Shown: positions 7,898 to 16,763, counted from the stretch's first letter. The stretch is 29,851 nt of DNA from JAETTH01 sp964455975 (GCA_964455975.1 CAYVYP010000012.1:1-29851), one strand, 5' to 3'. Made by a program: numbers and translations. Notes: a model not told the origin generated them from the sequence alone.

Positions 7898-9016
7898 ATG
7901 GAAAAATCACAAGTATATTTTTCAGATTTTAGAGCAAAGCCAGGTTTAAATTTATTGCAAAAATTAGAAAGATTAATAAGAAAAGCAGGTATAGAAAATA
8001 TAGACTTTAAAAATAAATTTGTGGCAATAAAAATTCATTTTGGAGAACCAGGAAATTTAGCATATTTAAGACCAAACTATGCCAAAGTTGTTGCAGATGT
8101 TGTAAAAGATTTAGGTGGAAAACCATTTTTGACAGATTGTAATACTTTATATGTTGGAAGAAGAAAAAATGCAATAGACCACATAGATGCAGCATATGAA
8201 AATGGATTTACTCCACTTTCAACAGGGTGTCAAGTTATAATAGCTGATGGATTAAAAGGTACTGATGATATTGAAGTAGAAATAAATCAACAATATGTGA
8301 AAAAAGCTAAAATAGGAAGAGCAATAACAGATGCAGATATAATAATTTCATTAAATCACTTTAAAGGACATGAATGTACAGGGTTTGGTGGAGCACTTAA
8401 AAATTTAGGAATGGGTTGTGGTTCAAGAGCTGGAAAAATGGAAATGCATAATAGCGGAAAACCATTTGTAAATGAAGATAAATGTGTGGGATGTAAAATG
8501 TGCTCTAAACAATGTGCACATAGTGCCATTAGTTATAATGAAAATAGAAAAGCAAATATAGATCATTCTAAATGTGTGGGATGTGGAAGATGTATAGGAG
8601 TTTGCAATTTTGATGCTATTAAAGCACCAGGAGATGAATCTGAAGATATATTAAATAAAAAAATCGATGAATATACATTAGCTGTAATAAAAGATAAACC
8701 ATCATTTCATATTAGCTTAATAGTAGATGTTTCTCCTAATTGTGATTGCCACAGCGAAAATGATAGTCCAATAGTTCCTAATATAGGGATGCTTGCATCT
8801 TTTGACCCTGTAGCATTAGATAAAGCCTGTGCAGATTTAGTAAATAAGCAAGAAGCATTTAAAAATAGTGCACTTGGAGATAATTTAAAAAAACATGAAG
8901 ACTTAGGAGATCATTTTGATAATTCACATCCGGTAACAAATTGGAGAGTAGCAATTTCTTATGGAAAAGAAATAGGACTTGGAAATGATGAATATGAATT
9001 AATTGAAGTTAAATAA
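7898..9016 (+). CDS. DUF362 protein with two 4Fe-4S ferredoxin motifs
   Basis: 372 residues from the ATG at 7898, chosen because TAGGAGG lies 7 bases upstream; an ATG at 7871 in the same frame has no comparable RBS. The DUF362 domain (PF04015) spans about residues 30-185 and 270-350 and includes KIHFGEPGN and HFKGHECTGFGGALKNLGMG. Inserted between are two CxxCxxCxxxC clusters (Cys196/199/202/206 and Cys226/229/232/236), each typical of a 4Fe-4S cluster. The family is common in anaerobes and is thought to act in electron transfer; its exact reaction is not known. Confidence 0.9.
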   Translation: MEKSQVYFSDFRAKPGLNLLQKLERLIRKAGIENIDFKNKFVAIKIHFGEPGNLAYLRPNYAKVVADVVKDLGGKPFLTDCNTLYVGRRKNAIDHIDAAYENGFTPLSTGCQVIIADGLKGTDDIEVEINQQYVKKAKIGRAITDADIIISLNHFKGHECTGFGGALKNLGMGCGSRAGKMEMHNSGKPFVNEDKCVGCKMCSKQCAHSAISYNENRKANIDHSKCVGCGRCIGVCNFDAIKAPGDESEDILNKKIDEYTLAVIKDKPSFHISLIVDVSPNCDCHSENDSPIVPNIGMLASFDPVALDKACADLVNKQEAFKNSALGDNLKKHEDLGDHFDNSHPVTNWRVAISYGKEIGLGNDEYELIEVK

Positions 9017-9031
9017 AGAGTGAAAAATAAA

Positions 9032-9062
9032 AAATGCCAAAGTTATACTTTGGTATTTTTTT
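9032..9062 (+). terminator. Terminator after the DUF362 gene
   Basis: An 11-bp stem (9032-9042 with 9048-9058, one G-U pair), a 5-nt loop and a T run. Confidence 0.85.
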
Positions 9063-9122
9063 GAGCTTTTTTAAACCTTTTTGTTATTTTATGAATATAT
9101 ATATAACAAGGAGGAATAACTT

Positions 9123-9893
9123 ATGGGCGAAATTTTAAAAATAGAAAATTTAAGTAAAAAATATCAGGCAAAAAATGGAGAAACTTTGGCAGTCGAAAAT
9201 GTTAGCTTTAGTATTAATGAAGGCGAATTTGTTAGCGTAATAGGTCCAAGTGGATGTGGTAAATCAACATTACTTTCTATGATAGCTGGTTTAGAAAAAG
9301 TATCTGATGGAAAAATATACATAGAAGGAAATTTAATAAATAAAACTTCTAATAAAATAGGATATATGTTACAAAAAGATAGTCTTTTAGAATGGAGAAA
9401 TATATATAAGAACGTAATAATTGGACTTGAAATACAAAATATAAAAACAAAAGAAAATGAAGAATATGTAATAAATTTATTAAAAAAATATGATTTATAT
9501 GATTTTAAAGATAAATATCCAAGGCAATTATCAGGTGGAATGAGACAAAGAGTAGCTTTAATTAGAACATTGGCAATTAAGCCTAAAATTTTACTTTTAG
9601 ATGAAGCTTTTTCAGCATTAGATTATCAAACAAGACTAATGGTTACAAAAGATGTATATGAAATATTGAAAAATGAACATAAAACAGCACTTATTGTAAC
9701 ACACGATATATCTGAAGCAATTGCCATGTCTGATAGAGTTATTGTTTTAAGCTCTAGGCCTGCTAAAATAAAAAAAATATATAATATAGATTTTGAAATT
9801 CCAAATAGAAATCCTCTAAATTGCAGAGAAAGTGGAAAATTTAGCAAATATTTTGATTTTTTGTGGAAAGAATTGGAGGTAAAAAATGAATAA
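9123..9893 (+). CDS. ABC transporter ATPase, NitT/TauT (SsuB/TauB) type
   Basis: 256 residues. Walker A GPSGCGKST lies at residues 41-49, Q-loop Gln near 84, signature LSGGM at 136-140, Walker B ILLLDE at 156-161, and the H-loop His follows in VTHD. The sequence fits the ATPases of nitrate/sulfonate/taurine-type importers (SsuB, TauB, NrtD) and forms an operon with a matching permease and binding protein. RBS AAGGAGG precedes the ATG. Its last 8 bases overlap the permease start, which implies translational coupling. This cytosolic subunit is intact and contains no CGG codon, unlike its two partners. Confidence 0.93.
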   Translation: MGEILKIENLSKKYQAKNGETLAVENVSFSINEGEFVSVIGPSGCGKSTLLSMIAGLEKVSDGKIYIEGNLINKTSNKIGYMLQKDSLLEWRNIYKNVIIGLEIQNIKTKENEEYVINLLKKYDLYDFKDKYPRQLSGGMRQRVALIRTLAIKPKILLLDEAFSALDYQTRLMVTKDVYEILKNEHKTALIVTHDISEAIAMSDRVIVLSSRPAKIKKIYNIDFEIPNRNPLNCRESGKFSKYFDFLWKELEVKNE

Positions 9894-10694
9894 TAAAAAA
9901 GAAATTTCAAAAGAAAGAAAAGCATATTTAAAAAAAGTAAGAAAAAATAAAATATTAGTTTTTATTACACAGATTTCAATATTAATTTTAATAATTACTA
10001 TATGGGAGATACTAGCAAATTTAAAAATAATAGATAGTTTTATTGCAAGCCAGCCAAGTAGAATATTAAGAACTTTTATGAACTTATCACAAAACAATCT
10101 TTTAGAACATTTGTGGACTACATGTTATGAAACAATTATAGGATTTTTATTAGGAACAATTATAGGAATATTTATTGCTATACTACTTTGGAGTTCTAAA
10201 TTTTTTTCTAAAGTATCTGAACCTTTCTTAGTAGTATTAAACAGTTTGCCAAAAGTTGCATTGGGGCCAATAATAATAATTTGGGTAGGTGCACGGAATG
10301 AATGCAATTATTGTAATGGCACTTTCAATTTCTTTAATAGTTACAATACTTGAAAATTTAAATGGTTTTTTAAATACAGATAAAGATAAAATTAAAATGG
10401 CTGCAACATTTGGAGCAAATAAATTTCAAATTCTTAATAAAATTGTTATTCCTTCAAATATACCAACTTTTATAAATTCATTAAAAGTTAATATTGGACT
10501 TTCTTTAGTAGGTGTAATTTCAGGAGAATTTTTAGTTTCTAAAGCAGGACTACGGATATTTAATTGTATATGGAGGTCAAGTCTTTCAATTAGATTTAGT
10601 AATGACAAGTGTAATAATATTAGGAATTATGGCTGCTTTAATGTATGAAATAGTAAACTTATTAGAAAAAGTAATCTTGAGAGAAAAAAGTTAA
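9886..10694 (+). CDS. ABC transporter permease, NitT/TauT type, with two CGG +1 shifts
   Basis: Read straight, the gene stops after 155 codons. Skipping the C of the in-frame CGG at 10294 and again at 10553 gives one continuous 268-residue protein, the normal length of SsuC/TauC-type permeases (BPD_transp_1 family). It has about six membrane helices and the cytosolic coupling loop with ALGPIIIIWVGAG-MNAII. At both sites the residue after skipping is Gly, giving GAGMNA and KAGLGYLIVYGGQVF, both of which I know from intact homologues. RBS TTGGAGG precedes the ATG, which overlaps the ATPase gene. It is either a functional gene that needs +1 recoding twice, or a pseudogene or sequencing artefact. 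The identical form of both shifts argues against random decay. Confidence 0.85.
10294..10296 (+). other. In-frame CGG, apparent +1 shift site 1 (permease)
   Basis: GCA-CGG-AAT in the zero frame. Skipping C gives GCA-GGA-ATG and restores WVGAGMNAIIVMAL. It replaces codon 137. Confidence 0.85.
10553..10555 (+). other. In-frame CGG, apparent +1 shift site 2 (permease)
   Basis: CTA-CGG-ATA in the frame used after site 1. Skipping C gives CTA-GGA-TAT and restores GLGYLIVYGGQVF up to a TAA at 10692. Confidence 0.85.
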
Positions 10695-10853
10695 GTAATT
10701 ATTATACTCAAATTCATTTTTTATTTTAACATAGTTACATTGTAAGATTTAATAATAATTATATTTGAAGATTAACAAAAATTAATAATATTCATAAATT
10801 ATGTTAAGAACAAAAGAATAAAGTGAAAAAAATTTATTGGAAAGGGTGGTTGT

Positions 10854-11859
10854 ATGAAAAAGTACATTGTATCGGGTGCTATACTTGTTATTGTAATTAT
10901 AGGTATAGTTGTATTTAATTTAGTATTTGTAAACAATTCAAATACTACAATAAAAACAATTAGACTAAATGAAGTAACACATTCTGTGTTTTATGCACCT
11001 CAATACGTAGCTATGAAAAATGGCTATTTTACAGAAGAAAACTTAAAAATAGACCTTACTACTGCAGGCGGATCTGATAAAGTTATGACGGCAGTACTTG
11101 CTGGGCAATCAGACATAGGTCTTTCAGGACCAGAAACATCAATATATGTGTATAATGAGGGTAAAGAAGATTATACGCAAATATTCGCACAATTAACTAA
11201 AAAAGATGGTTCTTTTTTAGTTAGTAAAACTGACGAAAAAGATTTTAAATGGACTAACTTAAAAGGAACAACAGTTATTCCTGGAAGAAAAGGAGGAGTA
11301 CCATATATGACATTAGAATATGTAATTAAACAAAATGGTATGAATCCAGCTACAGATTTAATATTAGATGATAGTATCAAATTTGATTTAATGGCAGGAG
11401 CTTTTACAGGGGGAAATGCAAGTTATGTAACATTATTTGAACCAACAGCTTCTTTAACACAAAATGCAGGAAAAGGGTATATTGTAGCTTCAGTAGGAGA
11501 GGCTTCTCGGTGAAATACCATATACAGCATATTGTGCTAAAAAAAGTTATATTGAAAACAATCAAGATACAATTCAAAAATTTACAAATGCAATATATAA
11601 AGGACAACAATGGGTAAAAGACCATACAGCAAAAGAGGTAGCAGAAGTAATTCAAGAATATTTTCCAGATACAAGTATAGAAATATTAGAACAAGTAATG
11701 GAAAGATATAAACAAATAGATGTATGGAATCAAACGCCATATTTAAAACAAGAAGCATTTGATTTACTTCAAACAGTAATGCAATAGGCAGGAGAATTAA
11801 AACAAAATGCACCATATGATAAAATAGTAAATAATGATTTTGCAAACAATGTAAAATAA
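10854..11859 (+). CDS. ABC transporter substrate-binding protein, NitT/TauT type, with CGG +1 shift and in-frame TAG
   Basis: An N-terminal hydrophobic segment (residues 4-27, no lipobox Cys) is followed by the periplasmic-binding fold typical of NMT1/SsuA-like proteins: THSVFYAPQYVAMKNGYF, GGSDKVMTAVLAGQSDIG, GPETSIYVYNEGKEDY and GGNASYVTLFEPTAS. Read straight, it ends after 219 codons. Skipping the C of the CGG at 11508 restores SGEIPYTAYCAKKSYIE and a normal C-terminal half. A second defect is an in-frame TAG at 11785, after which a homologous-looking tail (AGELKQNAPYDKIVNNDF) runs 23 residues to a TAA at 11857. Full length with both passed is 334 residues, normal for the family. RBS AAAGGGTGG precedes the ATG; the gene is separated from the permease by 159 bases. 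It may be functional with recoding, or decaying. Confidence 0.8.
11508..11510 (+). other. In-frame CGG, apparent +1 shift site 3 (binding protein)
   Basis: TCT-CGG followed directly by TGA in the zero frame. Skipping C gives TCT-GGT-GAA and restores EASGEIPYTAY. CGG followed at once by a stop would make any failed shift terminate immediately. Confidence 0.85.
11785..11787 (+). other. In-frame TAG within the binding-protein gene
   Basis: Read in the frame after the CGG shift, CAA-TAG-GCA interrupts the family-typical VM-x-x-AGEL segment 23 residues before the natural end. The expected residue is usually Glu or another polar residue, so this looks like a point nonsense mutation. Confidence 0.75.
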
Positions 11860-11924
11860 TAAAAAATTTTTATTTTACTTTTCCCATAAAATGTGGTATT
11901 ATCTCAAAAAAAGGAGTGAACATT

Positions 11925-12407
11925 ATGACATCAAAAAGAAAAGATTATATAGATTGGGATTCATATTTTATGGGAATTGCTCTTTTATCAGGGCAAAGAA
12001 GCAAAGACCCATCAACACAAGTTGGAGCTTGTATTGTAAAAAATAAAAAAATACTATCTGTAGGATATAATGGAGCACCAAATGGATATGATGATGATAA
12101 TATGCCATGGGACAGAGAAGGAGATTTTTTAAACACAAAATATGCATATGTTTGTCACGCTGAATTAAATGCCATTTTAAATAATAAAGGTGCAAATTTA
12201 GAAGGTGCAACAATATATGTGGACTTATTTCCTTGCAATGAATGTGCAAAAGCAATTATTCAAAGTGGAATAAAAGAAATTATATATAAAAGTGACAAAT
12301 ATGACGGAACAGAGGCAAATATAGTATCTAAAAAAATGCTTGATTATTGTCATGTGATTTATAAAAAATATGAAACTAGAAATAGAGAAATAAAATTGGA
12401 ATTATAA
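11925..12407 (+). CDS. Deoxycytidylate (dCMP) deaminase, ComEB-like
   Basis: 160 residues from the ATG at 11925, preceded by AAGGAG at 8 bases; a GTG at 11916 lies inside that RBS and is unlikely. The zinc-dependent cytidine/deoxycytidylate deaminase fold is shown by CHAELNAI (zinc His and catalytic Glu) and PCNEC (two zinc Cys), with KDPSTQVGACIV and GYNGAPNG typical of dCMP deaminases. The enzyme converts dCMP to dUMP for thymidylate synthesis. It stands between the ABC transporter and tcdA with short gaps. Confidence 0.92.
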   Translation: MTSKRKDYIDWDSYFMGIALLSGQRSKDPSTQVGACIVKNKKILSVGYNGAPNGYDDDNMPWDREGDFLNTKYAYVCHAELNAILNNKGANLEGATIYVDLFPCNECAKAIIQSGIKEIIYKSDKYDGTEANIVSKKMLDYCHVIYKKYETRNREIKLEL

Positions 12408-12470
12408 AATAAACATTTAGATAGTTAAAACTAAGAAAGATGAAGAAAAATAGTAAGATTTGGTGAAAAA

Positions 12471-13193
12471 ATGGAAAATCAATTTATAAGAACAGAAATG
12501 TTAATTGGAAAAGAAGGAATAGAAAAACTTAAAAATTCAAAAATTGCAGTATTTGGAATAGGTGGAGTTGGATCTTTTGTAGTGGAAGCTTTAGTAAGAA
12601 GCGGAATTTACAATTTTGTTTTAATAGATAATGATAGGGTTTCTCTTTCTAATCTAAATAGGCAATTAATAGCAACAAGAAATACAATAGGAATGTATAA
12701 AGTTGATGTTGCTAAACAAAGAATTTTAGAGATAAATCCATATGCTAAAGTTGAGGTTATAAAAAGATTTTATACACCTCAAAATGGTGAAGAACTTATA
12801 GATTCCTCATATTCATATATAGTTGATGCAATAGATACAGTAAGTTCAAAAATAGATTTAGCAGTAAGAGCAACTATTTTAAATATTCCAATAATTTCTT
12901 GTATGGGAACAGGAAATAAACTAAATCCTGAAATGTTGGAAATATCAGATATTAACAAAACATCAGTATGCCCGTTAGCAAAAGTAGTAAGAAAAGAATT
13001 AAGAAAAAAAGGTGTAAAAAAACTTACAGTAGTGTATTCAAAAGAAGAGCCTATTAAAGTAGAAGAAGAAATACAAAAACAAATTCAAGAAAAAGAAGAA
13101 ACTAAAAAAAGAGTACCAGGAAGTATTTCGTTTGTGCCAAGTACGGCAGGAATGATAATTGCAAGTAAGGTTGTAAAAGATTTAATTAAATAA
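12471..13193 (+). CDS. tcdA: tRNA threonylcarbamoyladenosine dehydratase TcdA
   Basis: 240 residues of the ThiF/MoeB/E1-like family. It has the nucleotide-binding motif GIGGVGSF at residues 29-36, DNDRVSLSNLNRQ, the AIDTVSSK segment and CMGTGNKLNPEM, which distinguishes TcdA (YgdL/CsdL) from ThiF and MoeB. TcdA uses ATP to cyclise t6A to ct6A at position 37 of ANN-decoding tRNAs. An acidic-basic linker near residues 195-220 (KVEEEIQKQIQEKEE) looks coiled-coil. There is a weak RBS (TTTGGTG) before the ATG. As a tRNA-modifying enzyme it touches decoding, but nothing ties it to the CGG pattern. Confidence 0.93.
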   Translation: MENQFIRTEMLIGKEGIEKLKNSKIAVFGIGGVGSFVVEALVRSGIYNFVLIDNDRVSLSNLNRQLIATRNTIGMYKVDVAKQRILEINPYAKVEVIKRFYTPQNGEELIDSSYSYIVDAIDTVSSKIDLAVRATILNIPIISCMGTGNKLNPEMLEISDINKTSVCPLAKVVRKELRKKGVKKLTVVYSKEEPIKVEEEIQKQIQEKEETKKRVPGSISFVPSTAGMIIASKVVKDLIK

Positions 13194-13243
13194 TTATTGT
13201 AAAGTTAAAAATAAATTAATAAGGTAAAGTAATAATTTATATT

Positions 13244-13283
13244 GCAGAGAATTTCTTAAAGCTAGAAAATTCTCTGCTTTTTT
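13244..13283 (+). terminator. Terminator after tcdA
   Basis: A perfect 11-bp stem (13244-13254 with 13267-13277) and a T6 run. Confidence 0.9.
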
Positions 13284-13321
13284 ATGAAAATTAAAAAATA
13301 TATGAAAAATTGAATAAATTA

Positions 13322-13358
13322 TTGAAATAATGATAAAATAATGATAAAATAACGATAA
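13322..13358 (+). promoter_or_regulatory. Toxin-antitoxin promoter with 11-bp-phased direct repeats
   Basis: TTGAAA (13322-13327), a 17-bp spacer and TAAAAT (13345-13350). Overlapping it are three tandem copies of AATAATGATAA starting at 13326, 13337 and 13348 (the third has C for T). The 11-bp period places each copy on the same helix face. This suggests the operator for the antitoxin (inference). Confidence 0.6.
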
Positions 13359-13382
13359 TACTAAAAAAGGGGGGAAATAATT

Positions 13383-13694
13383 ATGATTAATATAAGACCA
13401 GTATCAGATTTAAGAAATAAATATCCAGAAATAGAGGAATTAGTTTTAAAAGAGGATGAAGCAGTATATTTAACAAAAAATGGATATGGTTCAATGGTGG
13501 TAATGAGTTTAGAAAAGTATGCAAATATTATGAAAAATTTAGACATAGAAGAAGCATTAGAAGCAAAATTTGGAGTTTTAGACATTGAGGTGGAATTAGA
13601 AAAAGCAGAATTAGAAGCAGAGGAGCCAAATATAAAATATTATACTCATGAAGAAATGAAGAAAATGGCAAGGGAGATAATAGATGGAGAATAA
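13383..13694 (+). CDS. Antitoxin, Phd/YefM family
   Basis: 103 residues. The N-terminal 60 residues match the Phd/YefM DNA-binding fold (PVSDLRNKYPEIEELV, then EAVYLTKNGYGSMVVMSLEKY). The acidic C-terminal part (about 65-103) is the likely toxin-binding tail. RBS GGGGGG lies 8 bases before the ATG. The gene overlaps the toxin by 11 bases, the usual coupling that keeps antitoxin in excess. It probably represses its own promoter together with the toxin through the phased repeats just upstream. No in-frame CGG is present. Confidence 0.9.
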   Translation: MINIRPVSDLRNKYPEIEELVLKEDEAVYLTKNGYGSMVVMSLEKYANIMKNLDIEEALEAKFGVLDIEVELEKAELEAEEPNIKYYTHEEMKKMAREIIDGE

Positions 13695-14004
13695 ATATAT
13701 TATAAAATATCTTCCAACATTCATTAATCAATTTAATGAAATTTTATATTATTTAAAAAATAAATTAAAAAATAAAATTGTAGCAGATAAATTTTATAAA
13801 GATGTAATAAGTAAAATAGAAAAAAGAAGTGAATTTCCAATGGCTTTTGAAGTGTTTAAAAAAACAAAGAATGAAAAAGTAAATTGGTATACAATACAAG
13901 TTAGAAATTTTACAGTGTTTTATGTTGTAAAAGATAATTGTATGGAAGTAAGAAGAATATATTATAATAAGAGAAACTTTGATAAATTAATAAAAAGCCT
14001 ATAA
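13684..14004 (+). CDS. Toxin, RelE/ParE family
   Basis: 106 residues of the RelE/ParE superfamily: IIKYLPTFINQFNEILYYL at the N-terminus, a basic helix (KNKIVADKFYKDV), then RNFTVFYVVKDNCMEVRRIYYNKRNFDKLI at the end. RelE members cleave mRNA in the ribosomal A site and ParE members poison gyrase; which applies here cannot be told. The C-terminal RRIYYNKRNF resembles the end of RelE-like chain-stabilising toxins. The start lies inside the antitoxin gene with RBS GGGAG (13674-13678). Confidence 0.88.
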   Translation: MENKYIIKYLPTFINQFNEILYYLKNKLKNKIVADKFYKDVISKIEKRSEFPMAFEVFKKTKNEKVNWYTIQVRNFTVFYVVKDNCMEVRRIYYNKRNFDKLIKSL

Positions 14005-14022
14005 TTAATAAGCTTTTTATTA
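13988..14022. terminator. Bidirectional terminator between toxin and mgtA
   Basis: An 11-bp perfect stem (13988-13998 with 14012-14022) with A- and T-rich flanks on both sides, between convergent genes. It overlaps the last codons of the toxin. Confidence 0.75.
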
Positions 14023-14033
14023 GTACTAAGAAA

Positions 14034-16648
14034 TTAAACCCAATCATTAAATTTTTCTATATACTTATGTTTTACACTAAGAGCAATAATGCAATATAAT
14101 ATAGGAACTAAAATGATTACACTTAAAAATCTAGGTGGAATAGGAACAAGTCCTATTGCAGAGCCTAGTATAGTAGTAGGAACAATTATAGCAATTATGC
14201 TTAATAAAATACTAAATATATATACTGTTTTTGAACTATTGCTTTGAACAAATGGTATTTTTCTTGTTCTAATTATATGAAGACCAACTAAATTAGAAAC
14301 AACTCCATATGAAAACCAAATTGTTTGAAAAAGTGAGGCATCTGGTAAACGTAAATTAAATCCAAACCATAAAATTGCAAAAACTAGCATATCAAAACAA
14401 GAACTAGTAGGTCCCATATAAAGCATAAAGTTTTTTAAACTAAATATATTTAATCTTCTAGGTTCTTTTAAATATTCCGAATCTACATTATCAAAAGGTA
14501 GTGAGAGTTGACCAATATCATATAATAAGCTTTGTACTAAAAGTTGTATTGGTGTTATTGGTAAAAATGGAAGAAGTATACTTGCAATTAACACAGATAA
14601 AACTTCTCCAAAATTAAAACTTACGGCCATTTTTACATATTTCATTAAATTTCCAAAAGTTTTTCTTCCTTCTATAACTCCATCTAATAATACATTTAAA
14701 TCTTTTTGAAGCAGTATAATATCTGCAGTTTCTTTTGCAATGTCTACAGCTGTATCTACAGAAATTCCAACATCAGCATTAGTAAGAGAAGGACTATCAT
14801 TTATGCCATCTCCAACATATCCTACAACATTTTTTGATTCTTTTAAAATACGTATAATTCTAGCTTTTTGTATTGGCGATAATTTAGCAAAAACATTTAC
14901 TTCTTTAAGTAAAGTATTAAGGGCTAAATCATTTAATTTATCTATTTGAGTTCCAGTTACAATTTTTGATGTGTTTATTTTTACTTTATCACAAATGCTT
15001 TTTGTAACTTCTACATTATCACCTGTTAGAACTATAACTCTAATTCCATAATTATTTAATTTTGCAACAGCTTGTTTTGCAGATTCTTTTGGTGGGTCTA
15101 AAAAACCTATAAAACCGTACAAGTGTCATTTTAGCTTCATCAGAAATGCTAAAATCTGAAGATTTAGCTAAATCTAATTTTTCACACACAGCAATAACTC
15201 TTAATCCATCCTCATTAAGCTTTTTAGAAATATTTTTAACATTATTTTTTATATCAGTAGTAATTGGAAAAACTTTATCTTTATATTTTACAAAACTAGA
15301 AATGTTTAAAATTTCCTCAACAGCACCTTTGGTTATGAGAATATTTGATTTAGATTCTTTATTTGCAACAATTACAGACAATCTTCTTCTAGAAAAATCA
15401 AAAGGAATTTCATCAATTTTATTATAATTTTTATAAATATAGCTTATTTGCTTTTCTTCAGCTTTTTTTAAAATTGCATTATCTATACTACCTTTTAAAC
15501 CAGTTTGAAAATAAGCATTTAAAAATGTTTCTTGTAGGATAGAATAATCTTCTGCACCATTTACATCCAAATATTTTTCAAGAACTATTTCGTCTTTAGT
15601 AAGAGTTCCAGTTTTATCTGTACACAAGATATTCATGCCACCAAAATTTTGAATAGAATCTAACTTTTTTACAATAGTTTTTTTCTTAGACATAGCTATT
15701 GCACCTTTAGCTAGGCTAGAAGATAAAATTACCGGTAATAAAAGTGGTGTAATTCCAATTGCTATTGCAACAGCAAAAGTAAATGCTGTTAAAAGGTCAT
15801 GTTTCCATGCATTTAAAAAAAACGTTATAGGAATCATAATAAGCATAAATTTAATTAATAATTTACTTATATTTTTAATTCCTTTTTCAAAATCTGTTTT
15901 AGGTTTTCCGCATATCTAAAGTTTGAGCAATTTTACCAAAATAACTGTCTTTTGCAAGTTTAATAACACTACATTTGCCAGAGCCACTTACAACATTAGT
16001 ACCCATAAAACAAAGATTATCAATATCAGTAATATCATAGTCTTCTTTAAATTTATTTTCTGAATTAGCAACTTTTTTTACAGTTTCAGATTCACCTGTA
16101 AGAGAGGATTGGCTTAAATATAAATCTTTAGCTTCTAGAACTCTTAAATCGGCGGGAATCATATCTCCAGCTGAAAGAAAAATAATATCTCCAACTACTA
16201 ATTCACGAATTGGAATATTTATTTTTTCATTATTTCTTAAAACTAAAGCTTCTGTAGCAACTAGACTTCGCAATTTACTAGCAGCTTTATTTGAACGATA
16301 TTCACTAAAAAATTCTAAAATAGAACTCACTAATACTAATATAAGAATAACTATAATATTAGAGTAACTTGGAGTTGTTAAAAAAACATCAGTATAAATT
16401 AAAACTGCAGCTATACCAAGTAATATACTATTAAATGGACTAAATAAACTCTTTAAAAAGAAGTGGTACCATTTTTTTTCTTTAGCATTTTTTAAAGAAT
16501 TATACCCAAAAATTTTTCTTTTTTCTATAACTTCTTCAGAAGAAAGACCATCTTCAGAAATATTATTATTTTTTAAAAAAATATTTTTAGAAGTTTTTAT
16601 GTAATTACCATACATTTGGTTAATATCTACTTTTTGCTCTTTTTGCAA
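14034..16648 (-). CDS. mgtA: Mg2+-transporting P-type ATPase MgtA with two CGG +1 shifts
   Basis: Read straight, the gene falls into three pieces. Skipping the C of in-frame CGG codons at 15910-15908 and 15117-15115 gives one 870-residue protein, normal for MgtA/MgtB (P3B ATPases). Domains are intact: actuator TGES at residues 184-187, phosphorylation motif DKTGT starting at Asp344, hinge GDGINDS at 612-618, and the MgtA-type membrane block NFGEVLSVLIASILLPFLP with SLPFDNVD. The Gly produced at the second site completes LVGFIGFLDPPK, a strongly conserved segment. Start is a TTG at 16648 after AGGAGTG on the minus strand. Upstream are phased TRTTACA repeats, a likely activator site. The two shifts in an otherwise perfect reading frame argue for function with recoding. 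Confidence 0.88.
15115..15117 (-). other. In-frame CGG, apparent +1 shift site 5 (mgtA, second)
   Basis: On the minus strand GTA-CGG-TTT. Skipping C gives GTA-GGT-TTT and restores LVGFIGFLDPPK. The Gly is residue 511. Confidence 0.88.
15908..15910 (-). other. In-frame CGG, apparent +1 shift site 4 (mgtA, first)
   Basis: On the minus strand ATG-CGG-AAA, with a stop two codons later in the zero frame. Skipping C gives ATG-GGA-AAA and restores MGKPKTDFEKGIKNIS. The Gly is residue 247. Confidence 0.85.
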
Positions 16649-16723
16649 TGTAAATCACACTCCTAAAATATTTATAACCCAAACTAAAAATTTTATGCAA
16701 TTTATAGTATTTAAATGTGATGA

Positions 16724-16763
16724 CGTAATAATTTTGTAACATAAATGTAATAATTCTGTAACA
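16724..16763 (-). promoter_or_regulatory. Four 11-bp-phased TRTTACA repeats upstream of mgtA
   Basis: On the minus strand four heptamers, TGTTACA, TATTACA, TGTTACA and TATTACG, start exactly 11 bp apart (plus-strand left ends 16757, 16746, 16735, 16724). Direct repeats with an 11-bp period are typical of PhoB/PhoP/OmpR-family response-regulator sites. The last repeat can serve as a -35 region for a TATAAA 18 bp further on (about 16701-16706), about 55 bases before the mgtA start. The spacing is seen; the regulator is inferred. Confidence 0.6.

Noticed and set aside
16649..16723. Mg2+ riboswitch (M-box) in the mgtA leader
   Set aside because: The leader is too short and AT-rich and shows none of the long GC-rich helices expected of an M-box.
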